Shown here: positions 1-7,682 of the stretch, piece by piece
How positions within the stretch are numbered: the stretch's first letter is position 1
How the letters are laid out: each line of letters opens with the position of its first letter
Source of the DNA: Coprococcus sp.
Lineage (GTDB): Bacteria; Bacillota; Clostridia; Lachnospirales; Lachnospiraceae
Assembly: GCA_016296785.1 (NCBI GenBank)
Contig: JAEDHX010000063.1
Location: 1-12,530, forward strand
Length of the DNA stretch: 12,530 nt
Direction of reading: 5' to 3'
Notes under the pieces: generated by a model
Seen by the model: the letters and a program-made list of their open reading frames with translations, nothing else
Told to the model about the DNA's origin: nothing
The model's database searches: none
Position numbers and translations under genes: made by a program

Positions 1-162
1 GAGTTTATAACGCAGAGTGATAATAAACATTTCAAGCAACATGATAATAGATATTCCCAAATCTTTTAACGGCGTACGAAGGGCAGTATATATAGCGCCA
101 TAAAGACAAGCATCGGCATAAACAAGACTCAAGAAACCATGGCGGCAAGCTGTGGTTGACAT
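1..162 (-). CDS. Partial hydrophobic protein, truncated by window edge (possibly a 5'-truncated gene remnant)
   Basis: A frame of 54 codons is open from an ATG at 162-160 to the left edge without a stop. From about residue 6 it reads like real membrane protein (RHGFLSLVYADACLYGAIYT, then a second hydrophobic run ISIIMLLEMFIITL), with two probable transmembrane helices. I do not recognise the family. The 'YA.A.LYGAIY' stretch loosely recalls the C-terminal half of TRIC/UPF0126 channels, but that is only a guess. The first codons (ATG TCA ACC) are the outer end of the neighbouring repeat and no ribosome-binding site stands in front of them. The start may therefore be supplied by the repeat, and this may be the displaced 3' part of a gene whose 5' part was lost. 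It is unrelated to the secretion operon by content. Confidence 0.35.
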   Translation of the reverse strand, partial: MSTTACRHGFLSLVYADACLYGAIYTALRTPLKDLGISIIMLLEMFIITLRYKL

Positions 163-245
163 AATTTTTGCCACAGGACCTGTCCCCACGGCAAAACGGT
201 TGACATAAAATTTGCCACGGGACCTGTCCCCGTGGCAAATTTTAT
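154..245. repeat. Two tandem copies of a REP-like hairpin repeat
   Basis: Copy 1 (154-197) and copy 2 (198 to about 245) share GGTTGACATAA, then TTTGCCAC, then GGACCTGTCCCC, then GGCAAA, with only a few differences. Each copy folds on itself. Copy 2 is a perfect 17-bp inverted repeat (205-221 against 229-245, loop 222-228). Copy 1 has an imperfect stem (TTTTGCC/GGCAAAA outside, GGAC/GTCC inside). The block is GC-rich compared with its surroundings. The GGGACAGGTCCC-type core resembles dispersed palindromes near Y1-type (REP-associated) transposases in Firmicutes. That comparison is from memory, and no transposase is present here. Confidence 0.75.
205..245 (-). terminator. Strong hairpin at the 3' end of the secretion operon, probable bidirectional terminator
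   Basis: A perfect 17-bp stem (ATAAAATTTGCCACGGG and its complement) encloses a 7-nt loop. It has a GC-rich inner part and A/T-rich outer parts, so an RNA from either strand ends its stem in a short U-rich run. On the minus strand the TAA stop of the DUF4176 gene (244-242) lies inside the first arm, which puts the hairpin immediately after the last operon gene. The T tract (TTTTAT) is short and part of the stem, so termination efficiency is uncertain. The element is also copy 2 of the tandem repeat. Confidence 0.5.
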
Positions 246-643
246 TTGTCATCCATTTTTAAAAAATTTTTTACAGATGAAGCCTGTTCTCTGGCACGGT
301 TAGCAGCATCGGCATATGCCATACGCGCTTTTTCCTTTGCTTCGCTGACTGAACCTCTCTCCATATCGTGTTCTGCAATCCACTTGTTTATTTCTTCAAT
401 CTGCTTCTTATCATCTGAATCTGAGTATCCTAAATGTAATACCTCTTCTATATCCTCTCGGTTAAAGTATAAAATTCTTGTTCCTATAAGGCCATCCGGA
501 TAGAAGCAGCCTCCGTAATCAAAGAATCTCATATTTCCATCAACCTTTAATGCCAAGCCTCTAGCTATTATAACCATTTTTCTATGAGCTCCACCTTTTG
601 CAACTACAAGAGAACCCAAAGGAAGAAAATCTAATTTATTCAT
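242..643 (-). CDS. DUF4176 family protein of T7SS loci with Ala-rich helical tail
   Basis: 133 aa. Residues 1-80 match the DUF4176 pattern: an N-terminal 'LPLGSLVVAKGG', a central 'FDYGGCFYPDGLIG', then 'YFNREDIEEVLHLGY'. This small beta-rich domain is repeatedly encoded beside LXG effectors and other type VII genes in Firmicutes; its biochemical role is not established. Residues about 88-133 are an added amphipathic, Ala/Arg/Glu-rich helix ending in a charged tail, possibly a protein-binding or coiled-coil segment. There is no signal peptide or membrane helix. The ATG at 643-641 follows AAAGGTGAT at good spacing. It is the last gene of the operon, 47 bp after the small WXG-like gene, and its stop lies inside the terminal hairpin. 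Its position after the LXG gene allows an immunity or chaperone role, but nothing in the sequence proves it. Confidence 0.85.
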   Translation of the reverse strand: MNKLDFLPLGSLVVAKGGAHRKMVIIARGLALKVDGNMRFFDYGGCFYPDGLIGTRILYFNREDIEEVLHLGYSDSDDKKQIEEINKWIAEHDMERGSVSEAKEKARMAYADAANRAREQASSVKNFLKMDDK

Positions 644-690
644 ATTATCACCTTTCTTTGCCTATTATTTCATCATAATATAATAAACAA

Positions 691-1017
691 TTAATAATCA
701 AATATGTTATTTACTGATGTTGTTTGTTGAACCTGGGATGATGCAGAACTATCTAGCTCCATATAACTGGCAGCTATATTTTCAATAGCTGTATAATTAC
801 TTTTTAGTAATTCGTAATAGTAATGCGACATCAGATTTCTCGCACCAAGCATTCTGTGTAGATATTGATTAAATGCAGGTGCTGTAGTTTCTCCGGTAGC
901 CCAAACTGTAACAATCTCATCCATTTGATTAAAATCAGCATCTTCAAATTGTTCAATACTTGTATTAAGAGCTCTCATAACTGCATCAAATTCAGCTTTA
1001 TCAATTTTAATTTCCAT
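691..1017 (-). CDS. Small helical WXG100-like protein, probable LXG partner
   Basis: 108 aa, predicted as two long helices separated by a turn. The turn carries W39-A-T-G42, a WxxG variant of the WXG motif. Near the end of the second helix is YMELD (85-89), which fits the YxxxD/E export motif of type VII substrates, followed by a polar Ser/Gln/Thr tail. This layout is that of WXG100/TIGR04197-type small proteins that accompany LXG toxins (Lap proteins). The start is fixed by GGAGG about 7 nt upstream. It lies 15 bp downstream of the LXG gene and 47 bp upstream of the DUF4176 gene, so it is co-transcribed with both. An immunity protein is the main alternative, but the WxxG turn and the YxxxD motif favour a co-secreted or targeting partner. 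Confidence 0.65.
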   Translation of the reverse strand: MEIKIDKAEFDAVMRALNTSIEQFEDADFNQMDEIVTVWATGETTAPAFNQYLHRMLGARNLMSHYYYELLKSNYTAIENIAASYMELDSSASSQVQQTTSVNNIFDY

Positions 1018-1032
1018 ATAATATTCCTCCGA

Positions 1033-2358
1033 TTAATTATAGATTGTTGGAATAAAACCACCTGTTTTAAGATCTATTCCACTACAAACATCGCCCATAA
1101 CTCCTGTAATGATATTCTCTGTAATATCATCAAGTTCAATTCCTGTAGTTGCTTCAAATGCATCCACAGTAAGCTGATACGCCGTACTCTTTGCCTGATT
1201 CTGTATCATTGTCTCTACGGAGGAAACAAATACATAGCCTCCCACATCTTCTATTCCCTTTTCAACAGCACTCTGAGCAGCTTTTACTCCGCCACCATAT
1301 AATCCGGCCGCAGTTGTTGTTATATTCATTGCAAGATCATAATTCTCCTGATTACCGGCAAATACAGTATCTCTAATAGGATTTACTGCAACTGCATCCG
1401 GCTCATTCATTATAACGTACATCATTTCATTAGACGCCTCGTAGTATTCAGATGCTCCAAATGCCGTACATCCTGTAGCTAAAATAACACTTCCAACAAC
1501 TACAGGAGTTGCCGCTCCCTGTGTTACAACAATAACTGTTACACCTGCTATGAAACAACCTGTGCCCTTCACATAATGAAGTACAGACTTCTGAGTTTTC
1601 TCATCCAGCTGTTGCATATCAATCAATTCTTCATTTACATTTGCAACTGCATTAAGTGAATCAGTTAGTTTTTCTGCTTCTAACGATGTTTCAATTATGC
1701 TTCTTTGCAAATTATTAAAGCTTGCTTCATATGATTCAAAGCCTTTAATATCACCAACCTTGTACTCATCAAGAGTAACCGCATTCTCAGAATTCGCCTC
1801 ATAAATAACACTGAAAATATCCATCTCATAATCGTCTAATGTCTGAATCGGACCTTCTACTTCACTCCTGTCAAATACAGTCATTGTATTTGAACGTGTA
1901 GATGCATCCCTACCATGCTCATCAAAATAATCCATAACTGTTGAATAGCTTGTAGCAGGAGCAGTATATAAATCAGTAATATCAGCTAGTGCTGCCTGGA
2001 GCGCTTTTTCGTCTGATTCAATATATGAACTGTAGCTATTCATATTTGTCGAGCATAAGCTCATGGTAAATGTATCAAGTACAGCTACAGCGCTCGTATC
2101 AAGCGTCAGATATTCACCTATGTAAATTGTCATTTTAGACAGCACTTCATTTATGTACATTTTTATTTGTGCGATAATATAGCTATGCATTTCATACATA
2201 TATAGCTTTGCAGAATTTGCCGCGTCTCCTTGAAAAGATTCCAAATTCACAAATGCAGATATCTTTGATGACAAATCATCTAACTTAGCATCCCATTCCA
2301 TTTTCTTCTCAATGGTATAATTATCAGCACTAACCAAATCAACAAATGCGACCCTCAT
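1033..2358 (-). CDS. LXG-domain type VII secretion effector, no recognisable toxin domain
   Basis: 441 aa. The N-terminal ~230 residues form a long helical LXG-type domain: 'SFQGDAANSAKLYMYEMHSY' (41-60) matches the LXG signature region, with Phe-Gln-Gly in place of Leu-X-Gly, followed by alternating helices. Residues about 263-305 form a Gly/Ala/Val-rich hydrophobic segment (two possible membrane hairpin helices). Residues about 325-356 ('NPIRDTVFAGNQ', 'GLYGGG') resemble the linker between LXG domains and C-terminal toxins. Only about 85 residues follow, with no catalytic motif I can recognise. The start ATG has GGAGGATAAC directly upstream. The gene sits 16 bp after the DUF5082-like gene and 15 bp before the small WXG-like gene, the usual effector-with-partners arrangement. 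LXG proteins are exported by EssC-driven T7SSb, commonly against competing bacteria. Here the payload is unknown: a membrane-active toxin, a very small new toxin domain, or a structural or truncated effector. Confidence 0.8.
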   Translation of the reverse strand: MRVAFVDLVSADNYTIEKKMEWDAKLDDLSSKISAFVNLESFQGDAANSAKLYMYEMHSYIIAQIKMYINEVLSKMTIYIGEYLTLDTSAVAVLDTFTMSLCSTNMNSYSSYIESDEKALQAALADITDLYTAPATSYSTVMDYFDEHGRDASTRSNTMTVFDRSEVEGPIQTLDDYEMDIFSVIYEANSENAVTLDEYKVGDIKGFESYEASFNNLQRSIIETSLEAEKLTDSLNAVANVNEELIDMQQLDEKTQKSVLHYVKGTGCFIAGVTVIVVTQGAATPVVVGSVILATGCTAFGASEYYEASNEMMYVIMNEPDAVAVNPIRDTVFAGNQENYDLAMNITTTAAGLYGGGVKAAQSAVEKGIEDVGGYVFVSSVETMIQNQAKSTAYQLTVDAFEATTGIELDDITENIITGVMGDVCSGIDLKTGGFIPTIYN

Positions 2359-2374
2359 ATGTTATCCTCCCTGT

Positions 2375-2839
2375 CTAATTACAAAAATTCTTCCACTTAT
2401 CCCATAAGTAGTTAATAGTTTTCCAAAGTCCCGACAGAATTGTTGTTTCATCCAGAATATCATTTTCGTACTTTGTTCTAAGGTTTCCAATTGCATCTAG
2501 AATGTTATCAATTTCTCCAATATATGTTCCTACACTTGGTAAGGTTGTACCATTGTACTCAGACTCTAAATTGTTATAGGTTGAACCAACCCATTTACGA
2601 TTATCTTCATTATAGTATCTGAGGCATTTCTTAAAATAAAATGTTTTATGATCTTTGACAGAATCTTTTACGGAATTTACTGCCGCATAAGCTTCATCAA
2701 GTCTTGCAAGTTTTTCTCTCAAATCATCAAGAGTATTCTGATGAACCTGAGCTTCTGCTTCCTTGCCCCTTGCTTCAGCTGCTATACTATCTCGTTCAGC
2801 TTGTGTATTTGTATCTACTGTCTGTGTTGTATCCGGCAT
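2375..2839 (-). CDS. DUF5082-like small helical protein, LXG-associated partner
   Basis: 154 aa, entirely helical. A polar Thr/Gln/Asp-rich start (1-14) leads into a charged coiled coil (15-60) rich in Ala, Glu, Lys and Leu. Next comes 'NRKWVGSTYNNLESEYN' (80-96), which contains a true W-X-G (W83-V-G85), and then a second coiled region ending in Trp-rich 'LWKTINYLWDKWKNF'. DUF5082/YwqH-like proteins with this layout are encoded directly upstream of LXG toxins and are thought to serve as dedicated partners for export. It begins 34 bp after essC (ATG preceded by GGGGGTAATAGT) and ends 16 bp before the LXG gene. There is no signal peptide or membrane segment. Family assignment is by pattern, so the exact Pfam entry is moderately certain; a role as LXG partner is better supported by position. 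Confidence 0.7.
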   Translation of the reverse strand: MPDTTQTVDTNTQAERDSIAAEARGKEAEAQVHQNTLDDLREKLARLDEAYAAVNSVKDSVKDHKTFYFKKCLRYYNEDNRKWVGSTYNNLESEYNGTTLPSVGTYIGEIDNILDAIGNLRTKYENDILDETTILSGLWKTINYLWDKWKNFCN

Positions 2840-2873
2840 ACTATTACCCCCATATCACCTAATCCATATCCGC

Positions 2874-5800
2874 TTATGCTTCAATAATACGGATTTTTTC
2901 AATTGTATCTCCAGTAAACATATAAGCGTCATTTTGCTCCAGACTCTTCTTAAATTCTCTCGCTATACTCATAGGAACATCAACAACCTTTATGTTTCTA
3001 ATATCCTCAAAAGCAATTACCTGCTTTAATTCACGTATCTTTTTCATCAAATCACCTGCAGAGAAAGATATCATTTCATTTTCTACACATGTAAGAAGGA
3101 AGCATACCTTCATATTCTTGAGTGAAGAGCTAATCAATTTGAACATATCAAGTAATTCCTTATCTGTACCAATTGTCTTTATCATGCTTGATGAATTGAT
3201 AACAACCAGCTGTAAAGGCTCCTTAGCAAGATTAATCTGACCTGCTTGAGACTGTTCAAATCTTGTTTTAAGCTTCTCGGTAATTGTAGTAAATATGCTT
3301 ACCGTGCCAGGAATTGTTGTTGTATAAGCAGCCGCAATGCTTTCATATTTCTTATACTCATTCTCCAAATCATCAATTACATATAACTCTACCGGAGCAG
3401 TTTCAGCCTTTGCTAAAGATTTATCTATCACAAATTCAACCATTTTGTATTTCATAGAGTTACCTTGTCCAACAAAGGCCTGAACAAACAGCTGGTCAAG
3501 ACGTATTGTACGTTTACCAATTGATTCGAACTCCATTCCAACCGGTATTTCATACGGAAGATATCTGTCGCCAAATTGCTTTATCATATAACGCTCAGTT
3601 ACCTTCTGAGGAATCTCAGGGATTCCGGCTACATATTCATCCCCATACTTATCATGTATTTGGTTAATAAACTCCTTCATTAAGTTTATCTTCTCATATT
3701 CCTTCTTTGCCGCAAATGCAAGGTAATACTGAATCTCATAAAACGTCTTTGAATTTTCAATAATTCCTCGGCCAGCGATATCGCCAATCTTCTTTCTGCA
3801 AGACTCAAATATTGTTGCGTAATCACTCGAATCATTACAATAAAGCGCAGTTCTCTTTGAGAAATTCGAAAGGAGCTTAAAGCCTGCACCAGTTGCCTGT
3901 GCTGCAGTAACTATCAGGGAAATACCTACAGATACACTCTCTCTGCTGATATTAATAATAATATCTTCATACTCCGGAAAATAGCTTCTAAATGCAACCC
4001 AGTTATCCAAGAATATTACTATCTGAGGCAGTTCAGTCTTTCCTGATTCTCTATATGCACTATATGAGCTTAAACCTAACTGAGAGAAATATTTCTTTCT
4101 TGCCTGAATTGTACCCTGCATCAGCTTTAAAAAGCCTTTTAATCGTTCTTCATCTGTTGATGTTATTACTCCGCCAACATGATTAAGATTTTCAAAGTTT
4201 CTAAGAATCATTGAGGCAAAATCCAAAATATACATATTCACTTCTTTAGGTGAATACTGCTCTGCAAGACCTCTGATAATAGTCTGTATAAGATTAGTTT
4301 TACCTGACTGAGCCGAACCAATAATATAAAGGTTATTCTGCGAAATATTAATTGATTCAACATACTGTCTCTGTCTTGACGGATCGTCAACTATTCCAAT
4401 AGGCACAACAATATCAGTGCTGTTATTCTCAAATCCATCCATAGTAATAGGAATCGTATCTGAAAGAGCCGGCAGGCAAATATTTGGCAGCTTCTTAATA
4501 CTATTTTTATCACAGTATTCTTTTACATAATTTACAATTGCCTTAAGCTGAGTTTCTCCACCATCTTCACTGCTTGGTTTTTGCTCATATATCATATGTC
4601 TGATTCCTGAGAGCTCAACACTTGTAATAGCAAACTTCTTCTGGGCAGATATACCATCGTTTTTTGCAGAAGCTCCACTATATGCAGATTGAAACAGCTG
4701 GAATATCTCATTATTACCGACCTGAAGGTAAGCTCTACCAGGTTCTTTTATCTCTGCTGCAAGAGGTGATTTCAATACCTCATTACTATCGCCCTTATTC
4801 TGAACCTTAAGACAAAGCTTAAACTTTGAATTACTCCAAATCTGATCACTAACTACACCTGAAGGCTTCTGTGTTGCAAGGATCAGGTGAACACCAAGGC
4901 TTCGTCCTATACGTGCTGCTGATATTAATTCCTTCATGAATTCAGGCTGTTCACTCTTAAGCTCTGCAAACTCATCAACAATCAGAATCAAATGTGGCAA
5001 TGGTGTTACTGCCTTGCCTTCCTTATATGCTTTTATATAATCATCAATATGATTAACATCCTGCTGTGCAAATAATTCCTGTCTCTTTATCAGCTCAGCC
5101 TTTATCGAAAGCAGTGACCTTTCGATTTCATTTCCATCTATATTTGTTATAGCTCCATTCAAATGAGGCAAATCACGGAACTGATTTACCATACCACCGC
5201 CCTTAAAGTCGATAATGATAAATCCAACCTCATATGGGTGGAACAGAGTTGCCATCGAAAGAATATATGTCTGTAAAATCTCAGATTTACCGGAGCCTGT
5301 AGTACCGGCTACCAAACCATGTGGTCCATGATACTTCTCATGCAAATCCAAATATACAATTTCATCACCACTTTTAACACCAATTGGTGCAGCCATGGTT
5401 TTGTATATCTTTGAGTTCGCCCATCGCTTTTCAAGATTCAAATCATATGGATTCATAATATTTAACAGGTCGAAAAGCGAGATATTCTTAGTAAGGGAGT
5501 TCTCAAGATTCACATCATCTACATATACGCATGCGAGCTTCTTAGCTGCAAGCTCTGCCTCCTTAGCTGATATATGGCCATATTCAAATGCCTGAATGTT
5601 CTCACCATTATCAATATTCTGAATATATCCTGTATATGTATCATCGTTAAGGAATACTCTCGCTGAACAGGCACTATTAACAAACTCCTCATATTCTTCA
5701 AAGAACACAAAGCGGAAACCGAGGTCTTTTGCTTTTTCAATATACTTTGATACAGGATGATTACTAATAAGATGTGACCTGAATACCATAACAACATATT

Positions 5801-7400
5801 CCGGCATACCCTCTGCAATTCCACCAAGTGTCTCTCTCATTGAAAGCTCCGAATAAAGGAACTCTAAGGTTACCTTCGCACTCTCTGAATCATACATGAA
5901 ATTACGCATTTTATTCTTTTCGTTGTATGTAATCTGAAGCCATCTTGCAAAAGAAAACAGTGGGACATCTTCTTCATCCATTATAAGAAACAGCTTTACA
6001 TCTTTATAAAAATGAGAAGCAGCAAATTCTATTATCAGGTTCTTTTCCATCTGATAAAGCTTTGTTCTGTTTCCTATGAAGCCAACAGCATTTACATCCT
6101 TCAAATCCAAACAAACAGGCATATTGCTGATGTATTGATACTTTGCATGCATTGCCGCAGGAAAATCCTTCAATTCATCATCCGTATCAACATATTCTTC
6201 CTTTTTGAAGTCAACCTGGCAATTTGATAATACAACACCGTCTCCAAGACGAACCTTCAAATAATCATCGTCTTCCTTGTCCTTCTCAAACAATCTGTTA
6301 TCAAAATCAGATATGAATGTCATATAGTTGTCAAGTGTCGGATTCATATAGTTCGCAACTACTTTTTCACGCTCTCTAAGCTTAATAATCTCATCTTCCT
6401 GCTTAGAAAGGTATTCCATATATGTTTTCTTTCTATTATTTTCTTTTTCTTCTCTTTTTTTCTTGTCTTTTACAAAATTGATTATGGTAATAGTTGTACT
6501 TACTGTCATTGTAGCAGCAAAATATATAACAAACATGCCACCGCCGCCCATAACTCCACGAAGTCCTACCATAAGAAGCATATTAACAAGCATTGGCATA
6601 ACCGAAAGAAGAAAACTCTGAGGTTCGCTCTCGTCCTTGCTTTTTGGTCCCAACACCTCTATAGTATCCTCCGGCAATTTAAAATGCTGTCTTGCATTCT
6701 TTATAAACTTTGGATACTTGTAATGATTTTTCTGATAGCTTACTATCTCTGTTTTCCTGTTGGTAATTAATTTAGCATTTCGCGTTGTATATAAAATACC
6801 ATCACATAAACAGAATGAATAACCCTTTATACTAATAAACTCGCCAAATCTAAGGAAACACGAATTAGTTCTTGCAGCAAAACCATTTACCTCTACACCA
6901 ATTTGAACCTGGCTTAAATCAAGCTCATATCCGTCTACACCCTTGCGCAGGAATATAATATCGTCATGTAAAAATGGGTCATCTATTCTAATAGAACATC
7001 CCACCTGTCCGCCAATACTGATTTCATTACTATCCTTGCAATTAATCTGCAAATCATAGTCATCACCTGCCGAATCAAAGCATGCAAAGAAATCAATTCC
7101 AAATATCTCCGTGCCCGTAAGGTCATAACATAGTGAGATATGATCTCCTACTTCTAATTGTCTGACATACTCTTTAATACCAATATTCTTCGTCAAATAA
7201 ACTGTATCACTACAGCTAAGTATATATTGGCCATCCTCTCTATGGTCAACACGAAATACAAATCCCGTAAGGAATCTATCCCTGCGGAATGCAATCTGGC
7301 AGGCTTTATCTGTTCCAATTGTAAGACTGCCCTTGAAGTCTTCGTCAAAATCGACCTCTTTAAACATATTATTTCCATATATAACCAGCTTATACTTCAT
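2874..7400 (-). CDS. essC: EssC, FtsK/SpoIIIE-type motor ATPase of the type VIIb secretion system
   Basis: 1508 aa, the usual length for full EssC. Residues about 1-95 and 105-205 are two FHA-like beta domains (e.g. EISIGGQVGCSIRIDD, VEVNG), as in Staphylococcus EssC. Two membrane helices follow (about 262-285 and 288-309), then a charged coiled coil (311-348) and three tandem ATPase domains. D1 (about 650-900) has an intact Walker A GTTGSGKS (699-706), Walker B LILIVDE (804-810) and ATQKPSG (842-848). D2 (about 990-1240) has GSAQSGKT (1028-1035) and IVIFLDN (1127-1133), where Asn replaces the catalytic Glu. D3 (about 1280-1508) has a degenerate loop GQGNSMKYK (1311-1319) without GKT/S, and LQLVVINS as a weak Walker B. 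Only D1 looks fully hydrolytic, in line with EssC/EccC proteins where D1 powers transport and later domains bind substrate. It is the membrane-anchored hexameric motor. It lies 14 bp after esaB and just upstream of the LXG cassette. The ATG at 7400 has GGGGGA upstream. Confidence 0.97.
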   Translation of the reverse strand: MKYKLVIYGNNMFKEVDFDEDFKGSLTIGTDKACQIAFRRDRFLTGFVFRVDHREDGQYILSCSDTVYLTKNIGIKEYVRQLEVGDHISLCYDLTGTEIFGIDFFACFDSAGDDYDLQINCKDSNEISIGGQVGCSIRIDDPFLHDDIIFLRKGVDGYELDLSQVQIGVEVNGFAARTNSCFLRFGEFISIKGYSFCLCDGILYTTRNAKLITNRKTEIVSYQKNHYKYPKFIKNARQHFKLPEDTIEVLGPKSKDESEPQSFLLSVMPMLVNMLLMVGLRGVMGGGGMFVIYFAATMTVSTTITIINFVKDKKKREEKENNRKKTYMEYLSKQEDEIIKLREREKVVANYMNPTLDNYMTFISDFDNRLFEKDKEDDDYLKVRLGDGVVLSNCQVDFKKEEYVDTDDELKDFPAAMHAKYQYISNMPVCLDLKDVNAVGFIGNRTKLYQMEKNLIIEFAASHFYKDVKLFLIMDEEDVPLFSFARWLQITYNEKNKMRNFMYDSESAKVTLEFLYSELSMRETLGGIAEGMPEYVVMVFRSHLISNHPVSKYIEKAKDLGFRFVFFEEYEEFVNSACSARVFLNDDTYTGYIQNIDNGENIQAFEYGHISAKEAELAAKKLACVYVDDVNLENSLTKNISLFDLLNIMNPYDLNLEKRWANSKIYKTMAAPIGVKSGDEIVYLDLHEKYHGPHGLVAGTTGSGKSEILQTYILSMATLFHPYEVGFIIIDFKGGGMVNQFRDLPHLNGAITNIDGNEIERSLLSIKAELIKRQELFAQQDVNHIDDYIKAYKEGKAVTPLPHLILIVDEFAELKSEQPEFMKELISAARIGRSLGVHLILATQKPSGVVSDQIWSNSKFKLCLKVQNKGDSNEVLKSPLAAEIKEPGRAYLQVGNNEIFQLFQSAYSGASAKNDGISAQKKFAITSVELSGIRHMIYEQKPSSEDGGETQLKAIVNYVKEYCDKNSIKKLPNICLPALSDTIPITMDGFENNSTDIVVPIGIVDDPSRQRQYVESINISQNNLYIIGSAQSGKTNLIQTIIRGLAEQYSPKEVNMYILDFASMILRNFENLNHVGGVITSTDEERLKGFLKLMQGTIQARKKYFSQLGLSSYSAYRESGKTELPQIVIFLDNWVAFRSYFPEYEDIIINISRESVSVGISLIVTAAQATGAGFKLLSNFSKRTALYCNDSSDYATIFESCRKKIGDIAGRGIIENSKTFYEIQYYLAFAAKKEYEKINLMKEFINQIHDKYGDEYVAGIPEIPQKVTERYMIKQFGDRYLPYEIPVGMEFESIGKRTIRLDQLFVQAFVGQGNSMKYKMVEFVIDKSLAKAETAPVELYVIDDLENEYKKYESIAAAYTTTIPGTVSIFTTITEKLKTRFEQSQAGQINLAKEPLQLVVINSSSMIKTIGTDKELLDMFKLISSSLKNMKVCFLLTCVENEMISFSAGDLMKKIRELKQVIAFEDIRNIKVVDVPMSIAREFKKSLEQNDAYMFTGDTIEKIRIIEA

Positions 7401-7414
7401 GTAAGTCCCCCAAA

Positions 7415-7666
7415 TTATCTCTCAAAATTAATGATTGTACCGTTGCGAATTCCAAACTCCTCTAGCAGCTTATCTCCACGAAGTAATGTTCTTGGTTCCT
7501 CAGTACACAAATAACATTCCGCAACATTGGTCAAATCCATACCAAGCTTCAATCCCGCATTCAAGCCATATATTAACTCATTTGCTGATATATTTAATGG
7601 AATTTCTATATCAATCTTCTTATTCATTTTTTTATAGTTAAATATTACAATAATCGTATTTTCCAT
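7415..7666 (-). CDS. esaB: EsaB/YukD ubiquitin-like accessory protein of T7SSb
   Basis: 83 aa from the ATG at 7666-7664, chosen because AGGGGAT lies directly upstream and the start then clears the stop of the preceding gene (7683). An in-frame ATG at 7711 would add 15 residues and overlap that gene. The protein shows the beta-grasp pattern of YukD: a first strand 'NTIIVIF', then 'IDIEIPLNISANELIYGL' leading into a helix, and a C-terminal 'LEEFGIRNGTIINFER'. The end is typical of the 'L...gi.dGdil.l' strand of this family. EsaB/YukD is a small cytosolic protein needed for T7SSb function; it lacks the C-terminal di-glycine of true ubiquitin. Encoding between the TadZ-like gene (16 bp) and essC (14 bp) fits a role in regulating or assembling the EssC machine. 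Confidence 0.88.
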   Translation of the reverse strand: MENTIIVIFNYKKMNKKIDIEIPLNISANELIYGLNAGLKLGMDLTNVAECYLCTEEPRTLLRGDKLLEEFGIRNGTIINFER

Positions 7667-7682
7667 AATATCCCCTAATAGT

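Noticed and set aside
32..238. A 68-codon minus-strand reading frame across the repeats
   Set aside because: It is rich in Cys, Arg and Trp and derives mainly from the palindromic repeats. The neighbouring frame (162-1) has coherent membrane-protein sequence, so this one is a shadow.
154..245. CRISPR array
   Set aside because: There are only two directly adjacent palindromic units, no unique spacers and no cas genes.
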